Source of the DNA: Galbula dea
Taxonomy: Eukaryota > Chordata > Aves > Piciformes > Galbulidae
Reading direction: 5' to 3'
Length of the DNA stretch: 64,000 nucleotides
Assembly: GCA_013399015.1 (NCBI GenBank)
Contig: VWZX01010538.1
Coordinates: forward strand, 868,001-932,000
Part shown: positions 1 through 13,800 of the stretch, one piece after another
Position numbering within the stretch: the stretch's first letter is position 1
Layout of the letters: the number at the start of each line of letters is the position of its first letter
Made by a program: the position numbers and the translations under genes
The notes under the pieces: model-generated
The model's database searches: none
What the model was told of the DNA's origin: nothing
What the model saw: the letters and a program-made list of their open reading frames with translations, nothing else

Positions 1-1776
1 GTGCTTCAGCTTGAATACTCAATTCAGGAATACTTTTTGCACACTAGATTAGTACAAGTCTACTTTAGTGCAAAGATACCCTACAGGAAAACATATTTAT
101 TCTGCACGGGGCATTTTAAGTATATACTTGGAGCAGTATCATTAACAGAGGATGACTTTGGTCATTTATTTATATTAGTTTTGAACTGAAACCCTAAACT
201 TTAGAGACACATGCTACAGCTTTATGAAGTAACACTAATTGGTTTGCTACAGAAACTTGATGGTTCTTCAGTGTCTCTGTAGCAACAAGGCAATTTATCC
301 ACACAAAAGCTTTTCTTAAAGACATGATTGCTTTAGCATTGTATTTGCTTTCAGTTTTTCCTTTCACTTTAAAATATATTTTCTGGGGGAGAATGTTTTT
401 AATCTTCTGTACTTGATGAAATGGTCATTATCTATTTTGCCTGCATCTTTTTTATTTTCTCCCCAGCTGTATGTCTGTGCCATTTTCCTTTTATGGGCCC
501 TGGCATTTGTCTGACCTCACAGCAACACATTTCAAGAACTAAATCAGCAGAGATTAGCTGTACAAAAAAAGCTATTTTTCTGCTGGTTTATATACCTAAG
601 TGAGCTTACTATGAATTGGACCAGTGTTGTGGAGAAAGGCAGTGAAGGGAACATAGGTGCAGCAACAGCAGAGTCATTTTCACTGACAGTGTGTCACTAC
701 AACCTCTGTTGTAATGGCACATCCTGCCCTGAAAAAAACCCCAGGAAAGAGGACAGTTAGGATGTGGGCATTTGCCTGAGGGCCATATTGTTACCATGGT
801 CTGCAGCTAATGATCTCCAGCTATTGGATCAGGTCTCCAGCACTACAGACAGGCTCTAATGGTTATTGTTCTGTCCCTGGAAGATGCGATCTAAACTGTG
901 TAGTAGCAATTTAACAGAACAAAAATTTTGTTGTCTCGGAGAGAAGCTGTAATTTGGCTTTTTTGTATGAGTTGATTATTGTGTAGAGGAAGGTCTGCTG
1001 TACAAGATGAGACATTTCTTTTATGCAAAAAGGAGAAGAAAAGTACCATGCCAGATCCCAGAGAAACAAAGAACATCTGCTCAAAACTAGGAGAGAGAGA
1101 GAAATAATTTTACATTTGAAAGTTTTCACTTAGATAGCAATTTAAAGAAAAGGTGTTGAGGAGATAAAGTTAACTAGGGGTTGGAACAAAGAGAATCCGT
1201 TTCACAGCTTTTGTGGGAGAAAAAGCAATAGGGACTTGTTTAGATTTTTTCCTGATCTGTTCAAAACAAAACATCACAGATCTTTTAACTAATTTACAAC
1301 TAGTTTCACTACTTTTTCTAAATGCTTATCTGCTTTTTTATTGCCAGTGTTACTTTGAGGCAACATACATACAGTGCGTGAATATTTTTACTAAAAGCAT
1401 TAAATACACTTATAGTCTAAAACATGTAAGTGCTGCTGTAGTGCTCTGTAGTGGCACATCTTTTAATGCCAGCATTAGCAGGGAATTTTGTGAGGCTAAC
1501 TCTATATATGTCTTTGATCACTGCTGCTTTAGAAAAGTAATTCCCATTTTGATAAGAAGTTCAGTCACAATGCTGCAACCATTTAACTGCTTGTTAAGGT
1601 GACATATGCCAATAAGAAAATCTCAGTGAGGATGGATGGGTGTATACACAAATGTATATAGCAAGAATATGAATTTAAGGGGTCAACACTAATCTAGATT
1701 TGAAGAGACTTTTTTTAAAATAGTGTGATATATTACAGCTAAAAGTTAGGTGACTTAACCTCTTTTCTTGACACAG
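1..1776 (+). other. IDE: IDE intron 13 (3' part)
   Basis: AT-rich sequence without a recognisable IDE exon. It ends in the acceptor cttttcttgacacag. A 129-codon open frame at 1213-1602 has no recognisable similarity and is taken as chance. I see no other feature here. Confidence 0.75.
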
Positions 1777-1859
1777 GACACTGCTATGAGCAAACTATGG
1801 TTCAAGCAAGATGACAAATTTTTTTTGCCAAAAGCTTGTCTCAACTTTGAATTTTTCAG
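1777..1859 (+). CDS. IDE: IDE coding exon 14 (residues about 553-579)
   Basis: This 83-nt exon has acceptor ttgacacag and donor gtatgc. It encodes DTAMSKLWFKQDD followed by FFLPKACLNFEFF and ends in phase 2 with AG, the first two bases of Ser580. Both alternative exons that follow can complete that Ser codon. It is the first IDE exon in the window. Confidence 0.95.
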
Positions 1860-4787
1860 GTATGCAATGTTAAGTATATCACATAAATTGCTGTCCAAAA
1901 GTTTCTTGTTTGTTGAGGATCTGCATTTCTGTGGCAAAAACTTTCTTGCATGTATTGAGGCTTTAAAACGTTTGTCCTTAATTGGGAATACACAGTAAGA
2001 TACAAATAGCAAGAATGGTCATGTAAGTTATGCAGTTGTTGAATAGCAAGCAGTTTGAGGTGCTCCATCAGTATTAATAGGAACATTTTATCTAAAAATA
2101 TGCTCAAAACAATGTTCTTCAGTGTTTTACTTTCTATACCTGAAATATGTCTGCCAGTATGACTTACTACATATTGCAACGTACCTCTTTAAAAATGTGT
2201 ATTCTTTTTAATTAATGACTGGATCACAACTATTTAAATAGTGTTTTCTTTATAAAATGCTATTCTGATAATGGGTTTAAGTTTAAATTCTGTTTCAGTT
2301 TGCATAATGCAAGCCAGTATAAAATTCTAAGTGCTGAAGATTGTGAGATTTTATTTAACTGACACTAACAAACTGATTTATTTTTTTAATAGAAGAACAC
2401 TGTATTATCTATGAGTGTGTGATTCTCACCTCAAGATGCATGATAAAGTGCTGTAATGTTAATTCTGATCTTACATGTTTTTGTCACAGGAAATGTTTTG
2501 GATTTGTTTGTTTGTTTTTTTTAAGTTAGCATGACAATATGTCGTCTTAGTGTTCCTTTCAAGTAATAATTTCTAACATTTGTCTTAAGAAAAAAATCAA
2601 AAAAGGAAACCAGCTACTGCCTTTAGACAGCAGCTATTTTTGTTCTGGACTTCTGAAAGTAAAAATAATTTCAGGAATTCCTCCTTTGGTCTAATGAAAT
2701 GATTCAGTGATATTGCTGGAAAGGCTGTTATGTGGGCTGTGATCAATGCTCACAGACGCAGTGCTGAGTCTTTGTTTTGACTGAAGTTTTTCAGAGAGTG
2801 TCAGATCTTGATACTGGTGTTGGTACTAGTTTGGGAAAATAAGTTACTTGGGCATTTCCTCTTTTCACTTTTTGAAACCACAGTGCAAAATTTTATAACT
2901 CTGTCAACTTCAACATGTCAGGACATGGAAAATCAAAATGGGAACTAGCCATCTCTTATTCACAGTACAACAATTGCAATACTTTGCTGCCTTTGTTTGT
3001 ACCTGGTGGTTTTCCCTTGTACTATGTTTGGCCAAAATCTGAAATAGGATTTTATTGGTGGACACTGAGTTTATGTTATAAAGTTGTGGGGGTTGGGTTT
3101 GGTTGGTTGGTTGGTTTGGTTTGGTTTGATTGGGGGGGGGGGGGGGGTTTCTTTATTTTTGTTTTGTTTTTAATCCATTCCAAATGAACTGTGTGATCCA
3201 GTATCTACATGGTCTATGAATAATTTAAAGGTAATGATTTTATATAGAGCACACGAAGGTATAAGTGTGTGCACTTACACACAATATCATACAATTATAG
3301 AATGGTTTAGGTTGGAGGGGACCTTTGAAGGTCGTTTGATGCAACCCTCCTGCAACCAGGGACATTTTCAACTACATGTGTGATGATAGTCTTTCCTAGT
3401 TAGATTTGTGCTTTCATCTCAGTGAGCCCTTTTAAAAATCCAGGAGTACTTGAGCTTTGCTGACTAATTTGCCTCTTTTCTCCTATGAATAGTTACAGGT
3501 GGAAATATGGCTTTTTTCTTTAGGATTGGGGGTGAGGGTTCTTTCCTTTTCTTTAAAAATAATATGGTAATTCTATATGAATGGATATGAGGGTATTTTG
3601 GGATACATTTGGTATCTGGATACATCATCTCCAAAAGAAGATGTAAGTAGGTTTACCTGGTTTTGATTCTTAAGAAGGATTCTTAGTTACTCTCTTGCAG
3701 CTGATCATGCTGCTGGTCATTAAAGGAAATGGTGAAATGTATAGTGTTTATTCATAAACAGTTGATAAAATTACCCATAGCTCTTGTGGCCAAGTAAATT
3801 GGTGAATAAAGCCATCTTAACATGGATTTTCATTAAAAAGTTTTAGATCAGAGTATGATATCCGTGCCACCTTGTAGCACATTACAAGACTTTGTTCACA
3901 GTACAGAGCACTTCAGTAAGACAGAAAAAACAAGGAGGATTTCTTGTGCCTGCTGCCCTGATCATCATGAATCATTGGAAGAATCCCTGACCTAGATGTT
4001 AGAGCAGCAACTGCTGTGCAGATGGATTAAGAGGAAGTTGATGAGGGTGGTTTCTCGTTCAAATATATATATATGAACCTCTTGAAATTGCCCTGTTCCA
4101 AAACTGAAAACCCTTACGTGACACAAGTCTTGCACTGAAGAAACACCACAGTAAAAACCTCTGACACGGGACTTATTGCCCTTTGGGATGGATGATAAGC
4201 TTTTGCTTTTATACGATTTATGACTTAAGAACTTGACAAGTTTCCTTTTTTTAAAAGGAAGCAAAATAACAATGCAACGTTCTGCTGTTTTTAAAACTTT
4301 CTAAAGGTGGTCATAAACTCTGCACTTAAGTTTCCCAAGGTGTAGAAAGATAGATATTTAAAATACAATGCTAATTATTTTTTACTAGATACTCGCTACT
4401 TTCAAGCAACTTGAGTTGCTCATAAGGTAATCCAGGTCAACGCTTCATTTTTTTGTCACTTACAGCTCTGTCTGAAAAGGTAAAAGACTAGACTTTTTAA
4501 GATCTGTATCAGGGATTGAGTTGTTCTGCTCCCTCAAATCTAGGAAAAAAAAGGTATACTGGAAATAAACATTTATTTCTAAGTTGTCAGTTATAGAAGG
4601 CAACTCCCAGAACAGTGTTATACTAATTGTTTTCTGTTTTCACTTCAATAATTAAGTAGCCTTCCTTATTTTCAGTACTTCCTCTTGGCCTTTGCCAGCT
4701 AAATTAATGGGATTTACGTCATTGGGCATATGGAAATGGCTCAGTTTTAGGAAATTCTTATTGTAGGGAGAAATGCAAATAGCAGAG

Positions 4788-4834
<47 letters not shown>

Positions 4835-7800
4835 TTTAAAACTGACCTGTTTGCTTAGGTTACCTAAGCCCAGAATAATTAACCCAGTAGTAGTTAAAAA
4901 AGCATATCGTAGGCTATAGCAGGCTCTGCTTCTCTGTATTTATTTTCCAAATTCTTTTCCCATGCTTCCTTTCCATAATCTAAAAGGAAAGAGAGATCAA
5001 GGCCTTACTAAAAATCACTAGGAACCCTCTTAAAAATACCTTTGCAATGTATTTTATAGTTATCAGCATGTGTCTTGTAGCAATGTGATCTTTGTTTCAT
5101 TACATTGATATTGTTAAACACTATGAAATGCAATGATATAGAGGCATAAACATATGTCATGTCTCTGAATATGGTCATTGGTGAGTCCTTAGGGAAAACA
5201 AATGCAAATGTTGTAAGCCATACCCTGTTCTAGATATTGCTGATTATTTCTGTGAAATTGATAATGAATTTGCATGCTCTTCAGAAGTTGTAGAAATAAA
5301 TATTCAATATAAATATTCAGTCATACTACAAATAACTTGTCTTGACTTTGCTGATGTTTAAAAACACAGAAATATTTAACAATTGGTGCAGCTAAAATGC
5401 GGCCTGAGTCTTTGAGTTGCATTTCTCTCTTTGATAAATTTGTGATAGTCTTGTATGTAGTCATATTTCTCTAACAGAACAGTAGAGCTTGTATAGTTCT
5501 TGCCATTAAAAAGATAACACACAAAATTGTGGTGGTAGGATAACGTCGAACCTCTTTCCTCAGCTGAACTTAGCATGTGATACATACGTTTTCATACCAC
5601 AAATTGCTAATATCTTAATTTTTGTAATAGAAACAACCTTGTTTTCTGATAGTGTAGAAGTGTTAAGTTAATGTTTAATACGTGGCTTTCATTTCAGCCT
5701 ATCAAATTATATTGATTATTCGGGGTGTATTTAGTTTAATTTACTCCTGGTGAGTTCTGACTGTGCAGCAAAGTAAATATAACATATCTTGGATTTGTGA
5801 GCACAATTAAGATACTATCCATGGATTCTTCAATACATTTATACTGCACTCAAACCATAAACAAGCTAAATAATTATTTTCAGGTATGTTCATATTTGGC
5901 TTCAAAACAGGAAGGTTTCATAATGGGATCCATCAGCATCCTCGCAGTAAATACTGTTTCGTTCACATCAAACTTAAAAGGCCAAAAGAAACAGAGAAAT
6001 AATTTTAAACTGCATATTTTACTTTCAACATTTTCTTCCAGCCCATTTGCTTACGTGGATCCCTTGCATTGTAACATGGCCTATTTGTACCTTGAACTAC
6101 TCAAAGACTCCCTCAACGAGTATGCATATGCAGCAGAACTAGCTGGCTTGAACTATGATCTCCAAAATACCATCTATGGGATGTATGTAAGTACCCAAAT
6201 CAAGGAAGAGCGTAGAGCCTTAAAACTACTTCCATTCATCAAGATTTTTATACTGATTTGATGGAAGGACTTTTATTTAAGAAATGGGTCTAAGGCTGTT
6301 ACTCCTTTTGATCTTGGTTATTAACCATCCTTTCTTTAATTTGAATTTTAAGTTGAATTTTGTTCAAAGTTTTCAACAATCTTTCCATTCACATTAAGGA
6401 AATTTTCTTCTTTATTTTTATATCATTCATTAAATTATTTAACCCTAATCCAAGCTTATATATTTATTTCAGTTTGTCAGATACCTACTAAAAGCTTTCT
6501 GACTGATGGGTTAGAAGACCCTCTTTTCACGCTATTAAATAAATGGTACACTTCAGTTTCCCTGTTCAAGAACTACTGATCATGAGGCTGCATATACATA
6601 CTCTTCAGTCATGTTTCTTCATCCATTACTTTGTCACTGCTTGAGGTATCAAAGCATTTCTTTTGTTTTTCTTTTTGTTAGTCGCTACATTTATGCTGAT
6701 CCTCTCCATTGCAACATGACATACCTGTTTATCAGGTTATTGAAGGATGATTTAAAAGAGTATACATATGCAGCACGCCTCTCAGGTTTGGTCTATGGCA
6801 TTGCATCAGGAATGAATGCAATACTTGTAAGTAAGAAAAAAATGCAGGAGGAAATGAAACAGCTTGAGAGTTGTTAAGCTTGGAGAAGACATTTGACTTC
6901 TGCATTTCTAAATGAGATGGTTAATGTTTTTTTTTTTTCCTTGCGTATATCTCATGAATTAAAGGCAAAGCAAAACTGTAATCAGTGCTGAGTGGCCTTC
7001 TAAAGATTGCAGTGTCTTGTGGACATGTGTGCAGTGCAGTTGTCGCATTCTTGTTCACATTTTTACTTGCTTGCATGGTAACCTTGAAACTACTGTTGCT
7101 ATTTTCTATATAAAAAGAGTAACTTTTCTGTTGAATGAATCTCAACTTTACAGATTTTGTTACAATTCTCTAATTCTGCTGTAGTGAGCTGTGGAAATGG
7201 ATTGTGCATGTGCTCATTAGAATGCAATGCTGGATATTTATGGCATTTTCTTAGTGTTTGTTTTTATTGCCTGTTTTATAACCTGTTTTAAAATGCTGAC
7301 AATACTTACTTGATAAATATTGATGTTATGACAAGTGATTATTTCTTACTCAGCTTCTCTTATGAGATTTATGATAGGACATTTTAGTAGTCTCTTGAAA
7401 TTCTGTTAAAAGCTTTTATTAACCATGTTTTTATACCAAATTGTGTTTTGAAATTTACAGTGGAGGTATTATTTTCCAAAGTTAGTAAGATAATATTGTC
7501 TTTACATTTTCTCTATGGAAGAGAATACCGCAATTTCTATTTTTTTCCAGTGCAAATCTCATTTCCTGGGAGCATTCACTTAACTTCCTGCAAATATAGT
7601 TATCTATTCTGAGTTTCAAAACTTGCTGATGTCTCCATAGTCAGAGTCAATTCCTTTTAAAAAAAAAAAAAAAAAGGGTGTGCATATGTGTAATTTTCTT
7701 AATTTTTAGTCACAGTTTAGAAGTTCAGAGTTATTTAAAATATTAACTGGTTTTTGTAGAGTCTTTATAGTCTTCAACTGTAACGATTCTATTTTCACAT

Positions 7801-10800
7801 ATTAATATCAGTCTGTTTTGATAGATGGGAACTTCTATATTGTGGGAAATTTCATTGTCAGTAAGTGTAACTGTACAATTTTGATACTTTATGCAAGGAC
7901 AGACCCATGGTGATTGTTGAGCAGTTTGGGTTCTTATGTGAATTTAGGATATCAGCCTTTGTTGTAAGTCCATTTATGATAAGTTATTCTTAAAATTCAT
8001 GGTCAGGTATGTTTCAGCAACTATAGAAGACAAAATTTTCCTACTAGAGGGCAGAAATTCACCTGTATATTTGTTTGTGGCCTAAAATTTGAGCTTACCC
8101 TTAATTACTGAACCGCACAAATCCAACTAAGTTCCTGTTTCCAGATACCAAGTTTTGAGGGGGTTTACTCCCTAAAAAGCCCTTCGAATGCCTTTTTTCA
8201 CTAGACAAACATTCTATAGCTTGATGCTATCATCTAGTAATTTTTAAGTTTGTATGTTGTTTTTTTTAAATGACCAGATTTATTTCATGCATGCTTTCAA
8301 AAAAAATGTGTATGACCAGATCAATATCTCATTATGATTGTAGACTAACTACCTTGGTATTCCAGCCCAGCACCATCTTGGTAATAAGATAACATCTTGC
8401 TGTTGACAGCACCCCTTTTCTTATAGTACTTTTTACTTCCACTTATGTAAAATATTTTTTTGAGCAACAAGATAAACGAGAAACAAGGTTAAAAGTACGT
8501 TGGAGAGAATATTTAAGAAGAATGTGTATCTAGATTACATTATTAAGATGAGAAACCCACAGTAAAACAATTTCAGTACTCCAAATGTACAGTTTACTGA
8601 CTGGACTGCATGCTTGTAATCATTAAGAATCTCTAATCTGAGGACAGTTTGCTTACATCAACATGAAATTATATTAATTCTCTGCAGCCATAACTCCTGG
8701 GCAAACATGCAATATTACATTCATCAGTTACCTTTTGATGGGTAAAGGGATTTTGTTTCAGAATGAGTTAATGTTGAGTAAAACTGAATTTAGAGTAAGT
8801 GTTGAAAAACGTAGTATTGACTGAATTATAAAAGACTTGGTAATTGTTTTATTCTTTTATCTTCCATATTTAAAGCAAATTATGCACTTTTCCCATAGCT
8901 TTCTGTAAAAGGTTATAATGACAAGCAACATATCTTGCTCAAGAAGATCATTGAGAAAATGGCTACTTTTGAGATTGATGAGAAGCGATTTGAAATTATC
9001 AAGGAAGCGGTAAGCTACCAGAGAGATTTACCTTTGGGATTCATTGAAAATTGAATGCATTGACTTGAAATGAAATTTGAGGACTGATTATCCATGGAAA
9101 TACAGAGTGAAATTCTGCCTCACTGGGACTGCAGAAGCTTTTTTTTCTTCTTTTTTGTGTTTATATTGCATCCTTCAGTTAAAAATAACCGGCCCTCAAA
9201 TCTTCTTTTAGACTTTCTTATGATTGATCAAAGGATTGCAACTTGCTTTGATAGGGGAGAAGTCTAAGAAAGAGGACAAGGGGGAAATCTTAACTTTGTG
9301 TCCTGTTTAATGTGGAAAGGCCCCATATGGCATCTAGGCATAAAAGAAGGGGGGAATGATGGCTTGAAAAGGTTTGCAGTATTTCTTCTCACCAGACAGG
9401 AAGAGGAGCTCTGCTCCTGTGCCAAGACCCTTTGTACAAAAGTAACCAGCTGGTTAAGTACATCTTGACTTTTGAAAGTCTCACTACCTAAATTTAATGA
9501 CTGATAAGTATGTATGGAATGTAACTTAGATTATTTTTGCATAAGCTCCTGAAGTAAATTTATGAATGGTGGTAAACAAGGTACGTAATTCTGATGCTTT
9601 CTATAGAGCAAGTCAGGTAAAATAAAGGAAAGGAACAAATTAGATGCTGGCACTCATAGAGATGAGTTGTTGTGGAGATACGAATGAGTGTACAAGGATT
9701 AGACTGATGCTGAGGAACAGGCTGACTTCTGGCCCAGAAAGCTTGCAAATAGTCTGCAGTAGATGAGAGAGTTAGAGCTGCAGGGAAGATGACTCAGTGC
9801 TTAGTATAGTCTTAATTTAATCCTCTGCTGCTAGTGATTTTTTGAACAGGTGATTGGCCTAGATAGACACCAGGGTCATCTTAATGTTCATTGCTATTCA
9901 GAAGGAAATTCTAAGCAGGTGGACATCAAAGGTGAGGTAGATTTATTTATCTAATTAGGGCTCTGTGTACATAATATATTTTGTCTGGAAAGTTTTAACT
10001 GTATGTGACAAATGACAAGGTTAAAAAAAAGCTGTTTACAGGTCTGTGAATGATCTGTTTTGGATGATTTTTTTTTTTTTTTTTTTTTTTTAGTTTAAGA
10101 TGTTTCCTTGATTGTTTTTATAGTTTGCTTAACTTTGTATTATGCATGTTGTGTTGTTTTACAGACTCATGTTACATAGGCCTTTTCTGTATATAAAATA
10201 AGGACAAAACACAAAAAAATCAGGTCAGATGGGGAGATAGCAAATTTTCCCTTAATGTCTACACCTAACATATAAGGGAGATAAAAGAGATCCTGTCTTC
10301 TGTTTGGAACAGATAGAAGGGTGCACCCTCAGCAACTTCATGTTCACTGTTTCTTTCTTGTGCTCTGAAATGAGTAACTTTTCTCCTGTATTGGAAATGA
10401 TCCCAGCTTGCCAGGACTATTAGCTTGCACTTTGTGGTTCCTCTGGTAGAGGAGAAACGTTTTGCTCATTTTGTAAAACATGCAGCTAGACTAAAAAGGA
10501 ATTTCTTTGGAGAATCTCACTGATTCTTTTCTCATGCCTCCTTCATCCAGGCAAAGAATGCAGTTAATTTCCCAAGTGCTCCTGTATTTTTCTATCTAAG
10601 TCAGCCCAGAGAAGCAACTGGGAGAAAAATACATTTTATATTAGCCATATTCCCTCAAACCTGGACAGACTTCACAGAATATGTATTTCCTGGGTAGAGC
10701 AAGTTGATCTAAATACTTAGGTCTACCTGCAATATTTTGACTTCCAGTCATGAGTTTTATGGTGAAGTTTGAATTCATGCTTATTTCAACAATATTAATG

Positions 10801-13800
10801 GTTACTGCTTAATCCATAGGCTCAGAAGCCCACACGATATACTAAGTTAACACAGTTTTTGAACAGATCTAACAAGCCAGAGAACATTCTTGACGTTTGA
10901 ATTGTATCTTTTTGATGGTACACAAAGTTGAGAGTACAAGATTGGTATTTTATGTTTAGAAATAGAGTTCTATAATTTGAACTTATTTTGTTTTAGTACA
11001 TGAGATCACTTAACAACTTCAGGGCTGAACAGCCACACCAACACGCAATGTATTATCTTCGACTCCTGATGACAGAAGTTGCTTGGACCAAAGATGAACT
11101 AAAAGAAGCTCTAGATGGTAATGTTCTGCTAGTTTTGACCTTTTTTGTGTGTGTTTTCTTATGGAAAATGTCTTGTTACTAGACTAATGATGGTCCCTAT
11201 TTTGTACCCTGACCATTATTCAAGTAAAGCCCCTTCAGTGCAAGACCTGAGCTGATGCTGCTGGATGTCGATGTCTCTGCACTTGTCCTTCAGTTTCTAG
11301 AAAGTGTAGTAAGTTCAGGGAAGTAGTTCAGTGTCTCAGATGGCAAAACATGCAGGTAAAAGTTCAGGCAAATAACTGAATAACTGGGTGACCTCGTAGT
11401 CTTGATTGCATGTGTCTTTCAAAACTTTTGTGAAATACACGACTATTGTTAATTTTCATTTTAGTTAAGAAAATAACAAAATGAGAAATTAATAGATTTG
11501 GTGATATAATGTGGGTATTTTTGCAGTGTCAGGGAATTCAGAGAGATGTTGGCTTTGGGATGGTCATCATCATGGCTAGGCTTCGCGAACGAAGATTTGG
11601 GAAGGGCTCTACCCACGTTTGTTGCAAGCGCGTTGGTGGCTAAAAGGGCCAATACGAGATGGGCATGAGCGGTTGCAAAAGGAACAGCAGAAAGACTCCT
11701 TAGATGGTGTGTTCTGCAAGGCACGATTCTTTCTGCGTTGTCTTTTCTCCTCAAGGGTGATCCTGCGTGCTTTCTCAAAAGCATCCGCAGTGTTATAGAT
11801 GGTGTGTCTCCAGGCCTCCCGCTTGGAGGCCAGAGTAGACCAGTTATGATGATCAATATGGCCAAGGCTGAGATGTTGTTTCAGGGAGTCCTTGTATCTT
11901 CTCTTTGGGGCTCCTCTCTGTGGCAGCCGGTGGCAAGTTCACCATAAAGCAAGATCTTAGGGAGGCGGTGCTCCTTCATCCTTGAGACGTGCCCTGCCCA
12001 TCGCAGCTGTGTTCTCAGTAACATGGCCTCAATACTTGTGACTGCTGCTTGTTCTAGAACAGATGTATTGGTCACATAATCTGGCCAGTGGATGTTTAGG
12101 ATTGTGCGGAGACAGCGTTGATGGAAGCGTTCTAGGAGACGCAGGTGGTGGCGGTAGATGACCCATGATTCTGATCCGTATAAGAGAGTAGACAGCACTA
12201 ACCATCCTTCTTATTCCATTGATTCCATATTTGAAACTATTCTTTGCATTATATATGAAAACTGGTTTGCAAAGACAGGCCAGCGCAGAAGGTGTGTACT
12301 CTGGGATATATTGCAAAATATTTTTCTTGTGTAGTGTCTATTATTACAAAAACACTATCAAAACACCATATTTGGGTTGAGGGTCTTTTTTTAGTCTAGA
12401 TGGTAAATGCACAGTGTGTTTCTTGAGCGTAATAAGCCACATGCTGCTTTTTTATTTAGTAACTAAGGCTTTATCTTGGAACTTGCAGCTGTGTTCTCTG
12501 GAAAATTGTTTGTTCAGCATGATTGGAAAGAAGGTTCTTTTTTCTTTTCTTTCTTTTTCCTCCTTTTCTTTTTGGAATCTGGGTCAGACTGTATGTTAAT
12601 TCTAAGTGAAACAAATTGTATGATGAATGTTGCTATTTAGACCTGGACATTTTCCAGTGTTACATTTTTTAGAAGAGATTCACTTTTTAATAATGATGAG
12701 TTTTTTCTCCTCTAAGGAATGCCTCATAGCTAATGATGAGTTAGATGCTTCTTAATATTAAAATGTATGTAATTCATAGAACTGCCTAAATATCTATTCC
12801 AGATGTCACTCTTCCACGCCTCAAGGCCTTTATAGCTCAGCTATTGTCACGGTTACACATTGAAGCTCTTCTCCATGGCAATATAACAAAGCAGGTTGGT
12901 ATGATATATTTTTTAACAAACCAATTTTTATTTAAAAGCAGCATAAAAGATGGAAGACTAGTTTAATTTTCTGAGATTGTAAAGTGGTTTTGTCAAATGT
13001 GATTTTGTAGTTTGACTTCATAATTTTTTATCTTTATGGGAGTATCATAGTATAATTTTTTTCCACTTTAAATTTATTAGGCTAAGTACTGCCCTTTTAT
13101 TGCTCTTGGAGATGTAATAAAAAACAACTTATGGTGTAAATATTTTAGTTTGTGTTGCATGTCATTACTGTGATGTGATCAAGCTACAGATCCCGCTTGT
13201 TTGTTTGAAAGTTTCAGGCTAACTAGATTTAAGAATTCAAGATCATTCAAAATGTTGCACTTTGCACAAAGTTCCTGATTTTTTTTTTTCTTTTTCATTT
13301 TGTCTCATGTCACCATCAATAACTGGAAAGTGTTATGCTGCTGTTAGGTACAGAATGATTGTTAAAAAACCTGTTATTTTCTTTTCCAGGCTGCATTAGG
13401 AATTATGCAGATGGTAGAGGACACTCTCATTGAGCATGCTCATACAAAACCACTCCTTCCTAGTCAGCTAGTAAGATACAGAGAAGTGCAACTTCCTGAC
13501 AGTAAGTTGAATTATTTATTTTCAATTTTTAATGCATATTAAATTGAGATTCTCTGTTTGTTAATCAATTTGAAATTAATATTACTCTGGTACTAGGAGT
13601 TTGTTTCAAAACCAGTATTTTAAACTTGACATTTAAAAATATAACTAGGGTGTGATTTTGTTAGTAAAATTATACATTAATATATCTTTCTGGTATACTT
13701 GAAAATTAATTTGATTTCATATTTTATCTGTGTGTGTAAATTAGGCTTCCTGGGGGTTGGAAGTAGATGATCTTTGAGGTCCATTCCAACCTAAACTATT

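Larger units (their letters stand above)
1860..6041 (+). other. IDE: IDE intron 14
   Basis: A 4.2-kb intron. It holds a G/T-rich tract with a 16-G run (about 3088-3147), a short CR1 3' end (3286-3374) and a 36-T run (4793-4828). The rest is AT-rich DNA in which I see nothing coding. Confidence 0.85.

Noticed and set aside
1213..1602. 129-codon open frame on the + strand
   Set aside because: It lies in IDE intron 13, has AT-driven composition, no recognisable motif and no splice link to the IDE frame. It is best explained by chance.
6682..6826. Exon 15b as a decayed duplicate exon
   Set aside because: It has intact splice sites, the right phase, no stop, and matches the known alternative IDE exon 15b.
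11461..11865. 134-codon minus-strand open frame as a gene
   Set aside because: The real signal of the retrotransposon fragment is in another minus frame (with the CxxC-type motif); this frame is its shadow plus intron.
12029..12316. 95-codon minus-strand open frame
   Set aside because: It overlaps the retrotransposon fragment in a different frame from the reverse-transcriptase-like reading, and is a shadow.
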